From: HXMU1420-2 sp040830545
Lineage (GTDB): Bacteria; Pseudomonadota; Alphaproteobacteria; Rhodobacterales; Rhodobacteraceae
Length of the DNA stretch: 30,598 nt
Direction: 5' to 3'
Assembly (NCBI GenBank): GCA_040830545.1
Contig: JBFOMB010000139.1
Span: forward strand, 1 to 30,598
The translations under genes were made by a program, and so were the position numbers. Below, in pieces: positions 7,579-16,565 of the stretch. Under the pieces are notes generated by a model, which saw nothing but the letters and a program-made list of their open reading frames with translations, was not told where the DNA came from and searched no databases. Every line of letters starts with the position of its first letter. Position 1 is the first letter of the stretch.

Positions 7579-10236
7579 ATGAAACCCGCATTTGCATTGT
7601 CACTTTCGTTCGAAGGCATCAGCCTGCTGCACCGTTGTGCAGGGGGCTGGCGCAACGCGGGCGAAGTTGCGCTGGACGCGCCTGATCTTTCAGCGGCCCT
7701 TTCGGGGCTGCGGGGAGCAGCGGCACGGCTGGACCCCGGCCCACTGTTCACCAAGCTGATCATCCCCAACGACCAAATCCGGTATCTGAGTGTCGAGACC
7801 GGAGCAGCAAACGCGGGCGAACGTGACGCGATGGTCCGCACCGCACTGGAAGGTGCAACGCCCTATGCGGTGTCCGAGCTGGCTTATGACATCTCGGTCG
7901 AGGGCGACACCACCCACATCGCTGCCGTGGCGCGCGAAACCCTGGCCGAGGCCGAAGGGTTTGCCGCTGAACACCAATTCGGCCCGCTGTGTTTTGTGGC
8001 CATCCCGGGTCAAAAACCGTTCCTGGGCGAGCCGTATTTTGGCCCCACCGAATATGCGCGCACCCATCTGCCGCCCAATGAACGGGTTGAGGCGGATGGC
8101 GTTGCTGTTGTTGTTATTGGACCGGCCGAGTTTCCAGTGCACGACGCGCCGCCACCTGCGGCCCCGATCAGCCCTGCAGAACGCCCTGACGAGCCGCCCA
8201 AAGACGAACCAGCACAGGCAGCGCCGGCCGTGCAACCCTCGGCACAGGCACCGGCACCGCCTGTAAGTGAGGCCGTCGCGACGTTTTCCAGCCGTCGCAG
8301 AAGAACCGCCCCGCCGACTGCCAAATCGGTGGAACCGGCCCCAAATCCCGAGGCAGCAGCCCCCTCATTGGACGCACCGGCTCCAGTTGAACCTCCTTCG
8401 ACACTGATCCAAGACACCGTTCCGGAAATGCCTCCGGAACAAGTGGTATCGGCACCTACGAACCCGCCAGAACCCGCCACCGCCGCGCCTGAGCCGCTTG
8501 CAACACGGCGTGTCGAGGCACCCGCCGCCACTCTGGCGGCGCCTCAACGCGCGACACCTTCTTCTGAACCTGAGGCTGCGCCATCACGGCTGGGCGGACT
8601 TTTGCGTCGCCGGAAACCCGCCGCCGAAGCCGAGGCCGCTCCGCCTACACCGCCCGCTGCCCCACAACCCCGGCCGATTGACGTTTCAGGCATGCCGCCG
8701 CGATTGGCCGCTGCGGTGTTGAAAACCTCGGACGACGACGCGCCGCCAGAGACGGGTTTCACGCCCCAGCCGATTGCTGCAGCAGCCGTCGCAGCCATGC
8801 CGGACGAAACCGACCGGATGACTGTGTTTGGCGCACGCCAACCTAACGTCGCCCGGTCCCGCCCGCGCTTCCTTGGACTGATCCTGACAGCCGTGCTGCT
8901 GCTGTTTCTTGCGGGCGTCGCAGCGTGGGCATCAATTTTCCTGGATGACGATGTAGTACGGTTGTTCAACCGAAACCCGGCACCCGTTGTTGCCAAGTCC
9001 GAGTCGCCTGCACCTTCCGGCCCCGCCCCGACAACCACTGCTGCGGCATTCAGCCTGCCGATGCTTCCGACCCCGTCCATTTCGAACGATCAGGCGCTCA
9101 GCACACCGATCCAACCGGAACAGCCTGTGACGCTGGCATCACTGGATCCGGCAACCGGGTTGGCCGGTGTTGATCCAACCGTACTGAACGACCTGAATGC
9201 GCCGCGCACGCCCGCTGTTTCCTTGCAGGACTCTGAAACGGCGAAAGATCATGAAAAGCGGTATGCGGTGACGGGCATCTGGTCTGAAGCACCGCCAGAA
9301 CCCGATACGCCATCCGTCATCGGGCTGGACGATCTGTTTATCGGGTCCATCGACAACCGGGACCTGTCACAGGACGCAGTCGCACTTCTGTCGCCCGACA
9401 GCTATATCACTGATGCGGCATATGCATCCCAGTCCTCCCCCGCACCGGCCGGAACAACGTTTGACCTGGATGAACGCGGATTGGTGCGTGCGACACCGGA
9501 TGGGGCCCTCAGCCCGGATGGGCACATCGTCTACCTCGGGCGGCCAAACCTCACACCCCCTGCAACACCGGATCGCTCAGCCATCGAAGTGGAACCGGAA
9601 GAAACGTTGCAGGACAGACTGGCCGGGTTCCGCCCTCGGGCGCGACCGAATGACCTGAGCGAACGGGCAGAGCGTGAACAGCTTGGCGGTCTGACACGGG
9701 ACGAATTGGCCCAGGTCCGGCCAAAACTTCGCCCGGCTTCGATTCAGCAGGCAGCACTGCAAGAAGCAGAGGCTGACGGCGAAGCCGCAGAGAGCGAGAC
9801 CGAAACCGCAGAAGGCGAAGCCGAAGAAGACCCGTTTGCGACAGCGACCGCACGAGCCGTGGCTCAGGTGCAACGACCCAAAACGCGACCCAGTAACTTT
9901 ACCAGTCGTGTAGAAAAACAGCGTGCCAACCCAAGTAACGCTGTGGCCATCGCAGCGATTGCACCGCGCACGGTCACGCCGAAGATCCCCAGCAATGCGT
10001 CAGTTTCCAGGTCGGCCACACTGAAAAACGCGATCAATCTGCGGCAGGTCAACCTGATCGGTGTCTATGGAACGCCGTCCAACCGTCGCGCGCTGGTCCG
10101 CTTGCCCAGTGGCCGCTACAAAAAGGTACAGGTCGGCGACACCGTTGACGGCGGGCGCGTCTCGGCCATCGGCGATAGCGAGTTGCGGTATCAGAAGGGT
10201 GGCCGCAATCTGGTGCTAAAAATCCCGTCGGGCTAA
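7579..10236 (+). CDS. Large single-span membrane protein, GspL-like and GspC-like ends
   Basis: This 885-residue protein is not a standard named gene. Residues 1 to about 185 look like the cytoplasmic domain of GspL/PilM-type secretion platform proteins: a P-N-D-Q-I-R-Y-L strand, a region with ALEGATPYAVSEL, then HIAAVARETLAEAEGFA. A long Pro/Ala-rich region follows (about 190-425). One membrane helix lies at about 431-455 (FLGLILTAVLLLFLAGVAAW), and a disordered periplasmic region rich in Pro and acidic residues runs from about 460 to 815. The final 60 residues (LIGVYGTPSNRRALVRLPSG, then VGDTVDGGRV) resemble the GspC/PilP homology region. The start at 7579 gives the natural N-terminus; 27 poor codons upstream are also open. 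No type II secretion or type IV pilus genes are nearby. Domain assignments are by eye and need a profile search. Confidence 0.65.
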   Translation: MKPAFALSLSFEGISLLHRCAGGWRNAGEVALDAPDLSAALSGLRGAAARLDPGPLFTKLIIPNDQIRYLSVETGAANAGERDAMVRTALEGATPYAVSELAYDISVEGDTTHIAAVARETLAEAEGFAAEHQFGPLCFVAIPGQKPFLGEPYFGPTEYARTHLPPNERVEADGVAVVVIGPAEFPVHDAPPPAAPISPAERPDEPPKDEPAQAAPAVQPSAQAPAPPVSEAVATFSSRRRRTAPPTAKSVEPAPNPEAAAPSLDAPAPVEPPSTLIQDTVPEMPPEQVVSAPTNPPEPATAAPEPLATRRVEAPAATLAAPQRATPSSEPEAAPSRLGGLLRRRKPAAEAEAAPPTPPAAPQPRPIDVSGMPPRLAAAVLKTSDDDAPPETGFTPQPIAAAAVAAMPDETDRMTVFGARQPNVARSRPRFLGLILTAVLLLFLAGVAAWASIFLDDDVVRLFNRNPAPVVAKSESPAPSGPAPTTTAAAFSLPMLPTPSISNDQALSTPIQPEQPVTLASLDPATGLAGVDPTVLNDLNAPRTPAVSLQDSETAKDHEKRYAVTGIWSEAPPEPDTPSVIGLDDLFIGSIDNRDLSQDAVALLSPDSYITDAAYASQSSPAPAGTTFDLDERGLVRATPDGALSPDGHIVYLGRPNLTPPATPDRSAIEVEPEETLQDRLAGFRPRARPNDLSERAEREQLGGLTRDELAQVRPKLRPASIQQAALQEAEADGEAAESETETAEGEAEEDPFATATARAVAQVQRPKTRPSNFTSRVEKQRANPSNAVAIAAIAPRTVTPKIPSNASVSRSATLKNAINLRQVNLIGVYGTPSNRRALVRLPSGRYKKVQVGDTVDGGRVSAIGDSELRYQKGGRNLVLKIPSG

Positions 10237-10249
10237 TCTCCACGCACTT

Positions 10250-11322
10250 TTAAAACGCGAACTTGGCCGCCAGTTGCACGCGATCCGAGCTGAAGCTGGC
10301 ACCATTCCCCTGCGTACGACGGCCAGTGTAGTATTCCGCCATCAGGGTCACATTGTCATACACTTCGTAAAAGGCTGACAGGTGCCAAGCGGTCAACCTG
10401 TCGGTGTTCGTGCCGGTCGCCTGATCAACGTCCAGCCAATCCCCGGTCACGGCCAGTTTCAGCTTGGGATTGATCTGTTGTGACAGCGTCATCGTTGCCG
10501 AATTCACACCCACTGCACTGCCCCCAATCACCAGCGCATTTCCGGTCAGACCTGCGTTCAGAATGTCGGCAATACCATTACCGGTCGTGAAATTCGCCTT
10601 CACTTTTCCGCCCTGCCATAGGCCCATTACGGTGGACAGGTTCACACCCCATCCATCTACGCTCGATCCTGCGACCACCGTATCCCGGTACAAACCTGCA
10701 GCCCGGACCATGCCATTTTCCAATCCATACGCAGGGCCAATGTGTAGGTCAGTTCGTTGTTGTTGGTTTTGTCTTCTTCGACCGAGCCAGCGATCGAGAT
10801 GTTGTCCCAACCCGAGAACGTGTACCGAATTTGTGGAACGCGCGAGAACGGATAGGCGAGCGATGTCTGGAAATCCACGGTATCAGCGAGGTTTTCGACC
10901 GACATGAAATTTGTCCAGTTTTGCCCGATCAGAACACCATGCCAATCGACATAGGCCAGTCTTAAGCGCAAGGAGTCGTTCGCACCGAAGAAATCGCCCT
11001 CAAATTTCGCCGATAAACCGTCCGGTGCCTGCACACTGAACCCAATCCGGGATTCATTGAGTTGCCTGCGACTGAAACTGCCAACCGGACCGCCCGCCGC
11101 CAGGCCGATATTCTTCAAACCACTCGTCGTCTTGCCGAGGTCGTATCCGTCATCGCCTATGAAGTCCGCTTTGACATAGCCATAGAACGTGACCGAAGTT
11201 CCGTTCCCCAGATCTACTGTTAGCGGTGAGCGTGTGGCCTCGGCGCGGGCCTCGCTCAATGAAACTCCCAGAAAAACCACTCCGGACACCAATACCGTGA
11301 CACAGCAGGTCCAAGGGCGCAT
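10250..11322 (-). pseudogene. DcaP-like outer-membrane porin, single frameshift
   Basis: Two overlapping minus-strand frames make one porin. The first (from 11322) has a signal peptide (cleavage after about residue 27, SLSEARA) and the DcaP-like start VTFYGYVKADFIGDDGYD. It then continues as beta-strands such as RLRLAYVDWHGVLIGQNW, which is typical of this trimeric porin family. Near 10727-10732 the frame breaks, and the remainder is read in another frame: ENGMVRAAGLYRDTVVAG onward, ending in QLAAKFAF with the terminal phenylalanine typical of outer-membrane barrels. Restoring one base gives 1074 nt, a 357-residue porin with no internal stop. It could be a true pseudogene or an assembly error. 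GAGG lies 8 bp before the ATG. Confidence 0.8.
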
Positions 11323-11455
11323 CCCACAGCCTCGCTCGCTTGCTTTGCTTGGTTCGTCGGCTCAGCTTAGCGCCTGGTTTTTCATTGTCGAAACAAAAAG
11401 CTGAGTTTCGTCGAGGCAATCAAGCGATAGGCGTAACCAACGCAGGCCTGACGAC

Positions 11456-11493
11456 AAAAAGGCCAAGGCCCGAAACGCTGCTTCGGGCCTTGG
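11456..11493 (-). terminator. Rho-independent terminator after hppD
   Basis: A perfect 12-bp stem (11463-11474 with 11482-11493) has a 7-base loop. Read on the minus strand it is followed by GGCC and then a run of five T (A at 11456-11460 on the plus strand). It lies 30 bp beyond the hppD stop. Confidence 0.9.
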
Positions 11494-11522
11494 TATATCT
11501 ACGGTCGAGGGTGAAAGGCGAT

Positions 11523-12620
11523 TTACTCTGCCGCCAATTCCCCGTTTTCAATCTGCTCTCGCTCGATGGACTCGAAGAGCGCTTTGAAGTTCCCTTCACC
11601 AAACCCATCGTCACCCTTGCGCTGAATGAACTCGAAGAAAATCGGCCCAATCACGGTCTTGGAGAAGATTTGCAGCAGGATGCGGGTTTCGCCACCATCC
11701 ACCACGCCTTCGCCATCGATAAGAATGCCGTGTTTCTGCATCCGGTCCATCGGCTCTTCGTGCCCTTGGACACGTTCATGAGACAGGTCGTAATATGCTG
11801 CCGGAGGCGCAGGCATAAACCGGATGCCGCGCTCGGAAATCTCATCGGTGGAATCGTAGATGTCTTCGGTTCCGACGGCGATGTGCTGGATACCTTCACC
11901 CTTGTACTTCTTGAGGTAGGCCACAATCTGCCCGGTCTCTCCCCGGTCTTCGTTGATCGGAATGCGGATGCGGCCACAGGGGGAGGTCAGTGCGCGTGAA
12001 AACAGGCCTGTGAACTTGCCCTCAATGTCAAAAAAGCGGATTTCCTTGAAGTTGAACAGGTCGCCGTAGAACCGGAACCATACATCCATGTTGCCCTTGA
12101 ACACGTTGTGGGTCAGGTGATCAAGGTAGTAGAAACCAACCCCGCGCGGTTTGGACTGTTTTAGCCACTCGAACTCTTCGTTGTAGGGCGAGGTGTCATA
12201 ATACTGATCGATGAAGTAGATCAAGCTGCCCCCGATGCCCTTGATCGCAGGCACATCCATCGTCTTATCATCGCCTTCATAGGGTTCCGCGCCCATTTTG
12301 ACGGCATGATCGAACGCATGCTGCGCATCCACCACACGCCATCCCATCGAGGGGGCACAGGGCCCGTGCAGGTCGATGAACTTGTCCGCGAAACTGCCCT
12401 TCTCCGCGTTCAGGATGTAAGTGATGTCACCCTGCTGCCACAACTCGATCCCTGGCTTCGTCTTGTGCCGACCGACCAGTTCATAGCCCATGCGGGTGAA
12501 CAGATCGCGCAGTTCCTGCGGTTCGGGATGGGCGAATTCGACAAATTCGAAACCATCGGTGCCTGCTGGGTTTTCGTCACTGATCTGTGACTTTGGTGCG
12601 TCATGAGGGAACGGGCCCAT
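11523..12620 (-). CDS. hppD: 4-hydroxyphenylpyruvate dioxygenase
   Basis: The 365-residue product matches bacterial HPPD in length and motifs. The vicinal-oxygen-chelate iron ligands are visible: H168 (YYLDHLTHNV), H246 (GIQHIAVGT) and E330 (PIFFEFIQRKG). The enzyme converts 4-hydroxyphenylpyruvate to homogentisate in tyrosine breakdown, in the cytoplasm, using Fe(II) and O2. The ATG at 12620 is preceded by CAGGAG; a further 52 codons upstream are open but not like the family. It is transcribed away from an Lrp/AsnC-type regulator whose ATG is about 200 bp off, a common arrangement for local control. The next enzyme of the pathway (homogentisate dioxygenase) is not in the window. Confidence 0.96.
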   Translation of the reverse strand: MGPFPHDAPKSQISDENPAGTDGFEFVEFAHPEPQELRDLFTRMGYELVGRHKTKPGIELWQQGDITYILNAEKGSFADKFIDLHGPCAPSMGWRVVDAQHAFDHAVKMGAEPYEGDDKTMDVPAIKGIGGSLIYFIDQYYDTSPYNEEFEWLKQSKPRGVGFYYLDHLTHNVFKGNMDVWFRFYGDLFNFKEIRFFDIEGKFTGLFSRALTSPCGRIRIPINEDRGETGQIVAYLKKYKGEGIQHIAVGTEDIYDSTDEISERGIRFMPAPPAAYYDLSHERVQGHEEPMDRMQKHGILIDGEGVVDGGETRILLQIFSKTVIGPIFFEFIQRKGDDGFGEGNFKALFESIEREQIENGELAAE

Positions 12621-12821
12621 GGGGATCTCCTGAAGTCTGTTTGCGGTTCCGCGTCTGATCAGGGCACATGCCAAACCAGAGCCGCGCGAAATATGTGCGA
12701 CGGAAGTCTTCATGCGTAGTTTAGGCGAAATTTGACGCGTGAATTGCGCGTTCTTTGCCCAAAATACGGGTAGCAATGCGGAGTTTTCGCTCTATCTTAG
12801 ACAGAAGTGAGGATTGCGCGC

Positions 12822-13277
12822 ATGCTGGACAAAACCGATACGCAGCTTCTTTCTGCCCTGCAAACCGACGCCCACCTGACTGCGCATCAGTTGGGTGAAT
12901 TGTTGAACCTGTCCCCCAGCCAGGCCGGGCGTCGCCGCCAACGACTGGAAGCAGACGGCTATATCCAGGGCTATGCTGCCCGCTTGGACCCCTCGCGGTT
13001 GGGTCTTTTGGTACAGGGGTTCGTGCAGGTACAACTGGGCACACATGGACCGGACCAATCCAAAAGCTTCGCCCGCCTGATCGAACTACGTCCTGAAATC
13101 ACAAGCGCATGGACAATGACGGGCGAGGCCGACTATCTGCTACGCGTCTATTGCGAGGATTTGCCTGCCCTGAACAGGCTGATCCATGAAGTTCTCTTGC
13201 CCCACCCCGCCGTTGCCCGCGTACAAAGCCAGATCGTCATGGATCAGTTGAAACGCGACGCGCCCCTGCCGACCTGA
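12822..13277 (+). CDS. Lrp/AsnC-family transcriptional regulator
   Basis: The 151-residue product has the Lrp/AsnC layout: an N-terminal winged helix-turn-helix (about 3-60, LDKTDTQLLSALQTDAHLTA, then LSPSQAGRRRQRLEADG) and a C-terminal RAM/AsnC ligand domain (about 65-145, with ITSAWTMTGEADYLLRVYCED). It lies divergently to hppD, so regulation of tyrosine catabolism by an aromatic amino acid or its keto acid is a reasonable inference. A GTG at 12807 is also in frame, but GAGGA eight bases before the ATG at 12822 favours that ATG. The antiporter gene begins 17 bp after its stop and may be cotranscribed. Confidence 0.9.
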   Translation: MLDKTDTQLLSALQTDAHLTAHQLGELLNLSPSQAGRRRQRLEADGYIQGYAARLDPSRLGLLVQGFVQVQLGTHGPDQSKSFARLIELRPEITSAWTMTGEADYLLRVYCEDLPALNRLIHEVLLPHPAVARVQSQIVMDQLKRDAPLPT

Positions 13278-13294
13278 CCCAAGGACCTGACCAC

Positions 13295-15193
13295 GTGGAA
13301 GCCTTTCTATACCAAGCCACCATTTACCTCGGCGCTGCGGTGATTGCCGTGCCCATTGCCTCTCGATTGGGGTTGGGGTCCGTTCTGGGGTATCTGGCCG
13401 CTGGCATCCTTATCGGGCCCATCCTGCATCTGGTGGGCGCTGAAACGGAAAGCCTGCAGCATGTAGCCGAATTTGGCGTTGTCATGATGCTGTTCCTCAT
13501 CGGGCTGGAACTTGACCCACGCGCGTTATGGGACATGCGGCACAAGCTGATCGGGCTGGGCGGACTGCAGGTCAGCGTGACCACGCTGGCGATCATGGTG
13601 TGCACCATGGCATTGGGAGAAACATGGTCCTCCGCGCTCGCGATCGGCTTGGCGTTGTCACTCTCCTCGACCGCCATCGTGCTGCAAACCTTGTCAGAAA
13701 AGGGATTGATGCAGACCGGCGGGGGGCGCAGTGCATTTTCCGTCCTGCTGACGCAGGACATGGCAGTGATTCCGATCTTGGCCTTGTTACCACTGTTGGC
13801 CATGCCCGAAGTGCTGCATATTGAGCCGGATGGCTCCATCGACCGCGCGGTGGAACACGGGTCCGGCGGCCATGGTGCCGGGCATGGAGGGCACGAGGCC
13901 CTATCCCTGGTCGACGGATTGCCGGGATGGGGGGTGACGCTCGTCACGATCTCTGCAATTGCCGTGGTGGTTCTGGCGGGCATTTACCTGACGCGCCCGG
14001 TGTTCCGGTTCATCCACGCAACCAACCTGCGTGAAATGTACACAGCTCTAGCGCTGGCTATTGTTGTTGGCATTTCATTCCTGATGAACCTGGTTGGCCT
14101 GTCCCCCGCGCTCGGTGCGTTTCTGGCCGGTCTGGTGCTAGCCAACACCGAATTCCGGCACGAATTGGAAAGCGATCTGGAGCCGTTCAAAGGACTGTTC
14201 CTCGGTCTCTTCTTCATCACCGTTGGGGCTGGGTTTAATTTGCAGGCCTTCTTCGCAGACCCCATGGACCTGATTGCCATGGCGCTGTTGGTGACCCTGG
14301 TAAAGGCCGTAATCCTGTTTGTCCTGGGTCGTGCCTTTGGCTTGCGAGGGCGGGACAAATGGCTGTTCACCCTGGGTCTGGCGCAGGCGGGCGAATTCGG
14401 CTTTGTTCTGGTCGCGTTTTCGGTGCAGCAGAATGTGATCCCAGTCGGACCATCGGAAAAACTGCTTCTTGTGATCGCTCTGTCTATGCTGATCACGCCG
14501 CTCTTGTTCATCATCTATGACGTTTTGTCTCGAACCATGTCGGACGGCGGGCCAGATCACGAACCGGATGAAATCGACGATCAGGGTCCAGTGATCATCG
14601 CTGGAATCGGGCGGTTCGGGCAGAGTGTGGACCGGCTGGGGCAGGCCAGCGGTTTCCATACCATCGTTCTGGATCACGATATGGAAACGATCCAGTTGAT
14701 GCGTCGGTTCGGGCGCAAGGGATTTCTAGGCGATCCGACGAGGCCAGAGCTACTGAATGCTGCTGGACTGATGCAGGCACGTGTTTTGGTCGCGGCAATG
14801 GATGACAAGGAGTCGGTGACCAAGCTGGTGGCCTATGCCCGTCGCCAGCGACCAGATTTGCATATCGTTGCGCGCGCCTATGATCGTCAGCATGTGTTCG
14901 ACCTGTATCAGGCCGGGGCGAACGATATCGTCCGCGAGATGTTTGACAGTTCACTTCGCGCCGGGCGCTACGTTTTGGAGAACATCGGGCTCAGCGAGTA
15001 TGAGGCAGCCGGGGCGGAGCAGACCTTTTATGCCCATGACCGCTATTCGGTTCGGGAACTGGCAGAACTGTGGAAGCCTGGCGTTCCGGCGGTGGAAAAC
15101 GGACCCTACATAGCACGCGCCGTGGAACTGGAAAAAGAGCTTGAAACCGCGTTGCTGGCCCGCGCGGCAGAGGACTCCAAGGAATCCGCCTGA
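13295..15193 (+). CDS. Kef-type (CPA2) cation/proton antiporter with RCK domain
   Basis: The 632-residue product has a CPA2 exchanger domain of about 12 membrane segments (about 1-415), with typical motifs LGYLAAGILIGP near 31-42, FLIGLELDP near 67-75, and TQDM at 153-156 with the conserved Asp155 of KefB/KefC. After it comes a Rossmann RCK_N (TrkA-N) domain (about 430-560, VIIAGIGRFGQSV). It should exchange K+ or another monovalent cation for H+ in the inner membrane. The loop at 175-200 has five histidines within 26 residues, which is unusual. It starts with GTG 17 bp after the Lrp gene. No ancillary KefF/KefG-like subunit is nearby. Substrate and gating ligand (glutathione adducts or nucleotides) cannot be told from sequence. 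Confidence 0.93.
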   Translation: MEAFLYQATIYLGAAVIAVPIASRLGLGSVLGYLAAGILIGPILHLVGAETESLQHVAEFGVVMMLFLIGLELDPRALWDMRHKLIGLGGLQVSVTTLAIMVCTMALGETWSSALAIGLALSLSSTAIVLQTLSEKGLMQTGGGRSAFSVLLTQDMAVIPILALLPLLAMPEVLHIEPDGSIDRAVEHGSGGHGAGHGGHEALSLVDGLPGWGVTLVTISAIAVVVLAGIYLTRPVFRFIHATNLREMYTALALAIVVGISFLMNLVGLSPALGAFLAGLVLANTEFRHELESDLEPFKGLFLGLFFITVGAGFNLQAFFADPMDLIAMALLVTLVKAVILFVLGRAFGLRGRDKWLFTLGLAQAGEFGFVLVAFSVQQNVIPVGPSEKLLLVIALSMLITPLLFIIYDVLSRTMSDGGPDHEPDEIDDQGPVIIAGIGRFGQSVDRLGQASGFHTIVLDHDMETIQLMRRFGRKGFLGDPTRPELLNAAGLMQARVLVAAMDDKESVTKLVAYARRQRPDLHIVARAYDRQHVFDLYQAGANDIVREMFDSSLRAGRYVLENIGLSEYEAAGAEQTFYAHDRYSVRELAELWKPGVPAVENGPYIARAVELEKELETALLARAAEDSKESA

Positions 15194-15199
15194 GGGGAA

Positions 15200-15221
15200 G
15201 GCGATTTGTCGACGAATTGCC
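15200..15221. terminator. Hairpin between convergent genes
   Basis: A self-complementary sequence of about 9 bp (with two G-T pairs) lies between the antiporter and the deaminase stop codons. It has no T-run. It may mark transcript ends, but the evidence is structural only. Confidence 0.3.
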
Positions 15222-16555
15222 TACCCTGCCAATGTGGCAGCCAGCGTCCTTTGCCGTTGCAGCACTGCTGGCAGATCGATCGTTGTCACCTTGCCGTCGG
15301 CAACCACCTGCCTTCCCTCGACAAACAGGTCACGAACGGTCTGTGGCCCGGCAAGCAAAAGCGCTGCCGGATCCCAACTGCCCGCACTTTCGATACCGGA
15401 CACATCCCACACGGCGACGTCCGCCCGTTTGCCCACCGCAAGACGTCCGCAGTCTGGGCGTCCCAACACTTCGGCTCCGCCGCGCGTTGCGATCTCCAAC
15501 GCTTCCCGCGCGCTCATCTGATCCGCACCGCGTGCGACGCGCTGCAACAACATCGCCTGCCGCGCCTCGGCCATCAGGTTGCCGCTGTCGTTGGAGGCGG
15601 AGCCATCCACACCCAGTCCCACTTGCACGCCGGCATCTCGCATGGCCCGCACCGGTGCAATCCCGCTGCCCAAGCGGCAATTCGAACAGGGGCAATGCGC
15701 CACACCTGTCCGTGAGCGCGCAAACAAATCGATCTCCACTCCGTCCAGCTTCACGCAATGCGCATGCCAGACATCCGGCCCGGTCCACCCCAGTTCCTCA
15801 GCGTACTGCCCCGGACGACACCCAAACTGGGCCTCGGAATAAGCGATATCCTCGTCATTTTCGGCAAGATGTGTGTGCAGCATCACACCCTTGTCCCTTG
15901 CCAGAAGGGCTGCGTCCCGCATCAGGTCCCGACTGACCGAGAAGGGTGAACAGGGCGCAATCCCGACGCGACACATGGACCCTTCAGCGGGGTCGTGGAA
16001 CGCATCCACGACTCGGATGCAATCCTCCAGGATCGCAGCCTCTTGCTCGACCAGGCTATCGGGCGGCAGGCCACCATCACTTTCCCCAATGCTCATCGCC
16101 CCACGTGTCGGGTGAAACCGCAATCCCAACTCGGCCGCCGCTGCGATTGTATCGTCCAACCGCCCGCCATTGGGGTAGAGGTACAGGTGATCCGAACTGA
16201 GCGTGCAGCCTGACAGTGCCAGTTCCGCCAACCCTGTCAGGGCCGAAACGTGAAACATCTCTGGATCGAACTTCGCCCAGATTGGATAGAGCGTCTGCAA
16301 CCAGCCAAACAATAGCGCATCCTGTCCGCCGGGCACGGCCCGGGTCAGCGACTGGTACAGATGGTGATGTGTGTTGACGAGCCCCGGCGTCACCACGCAG
16401 CCCTGAACGTCGACTACGTCACCCCGGGTTTGCAGCCCATGCCCAACAGCGGCAATCACACCATCACGGATCAGCACATCTGCTCCCACAAGCTCTCGCC
16501 GGTCATGGTCCATAGTGATGACCGTATGCGCCTGTCGCAGCAGAGTTTCAGCCAT
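15221..16555 (-). CDS. 8-oxoguanine deaminase-like amidohydrolase
   Basis: The 444-residue product belongs to the metal-dependent ATZ/TRZ/guanine-deaminase class of amidohydrolases. The metal-site motifs are visible: H63 and H65 in TPGLVNTHHHL, a histidine in MLHTHLAEND (about 229), WHAHCVKL (about 264-266) and the aspartate in GVDGSASNDSG (about 317). The last motif, followed by NLMAEARQAMLL, resembles enzymes shown to deaminate 8-oxoguanine to urate. This is the best specific guess, but S-adenosylhomocysteine or other purine deaminases are close relatives. There is no signal peptide, so the enzyme is cytoplasmic. The ATG at 16555 follows GAGGAG; upstream codons are open but poor. The stop of the upstream hisN-like gene lies 10 bp before this ATG, so both form one minus-strand operon. 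Confidence 0.85.
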   Translation of the reverse strand: MAETLLRQAHTVITMDHDRRELVGADVLIRDGVIAAVGHGLQTRGDVVDVQGCVVTPGLVNTHHHLYQSLTRAVPGGQDALLFGWLQTLYPIWAKFDPEMFHVSALTGLAELALSGCTLSSDHLYLYPNGGRLDDTIAAAAELGLRFHPTRGAMSIGESDGGLPPDSLVEQEAAILEDCIRVVDAFHDPAEGSMCRVGIAPCSPFSVSRDLMRDAALLARDKGVMLHTHLAENDEDIAYSEAQFGCRPGQYAEELGWTGPDVWHAHCVKLDGVEIDLFARSRTGVAHCPCSNCRLGSGIAPVRAMRDAGVQVGLGVDGSASNDSGNLMAEARQAMLLQRVARGADQMSAREALEIATRGGAEVLGRPDCGRLAVGKRADVAVWDVSGIESAGSWDPAALLLAGPQTVRDLFVEGRQVVADGKVTTIDLPAVLQRQRTLAATLAG

Positions 16556-16565
16556 TTGTGGCTCC

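Noticed and set aside
8130..8800. Pro/Ala codon-rich stretch that might be tandem repeats or a separate gene
   Set aside because: No regular repeat unit was found; it is one reading frame acting as a disordered linker.
10250..11322. Programmed frameshift as the reason for the split porin
   Set aside because: No slippery heptamer with a downstream structure was seen at the break; a one-base mutation or error is simpler.
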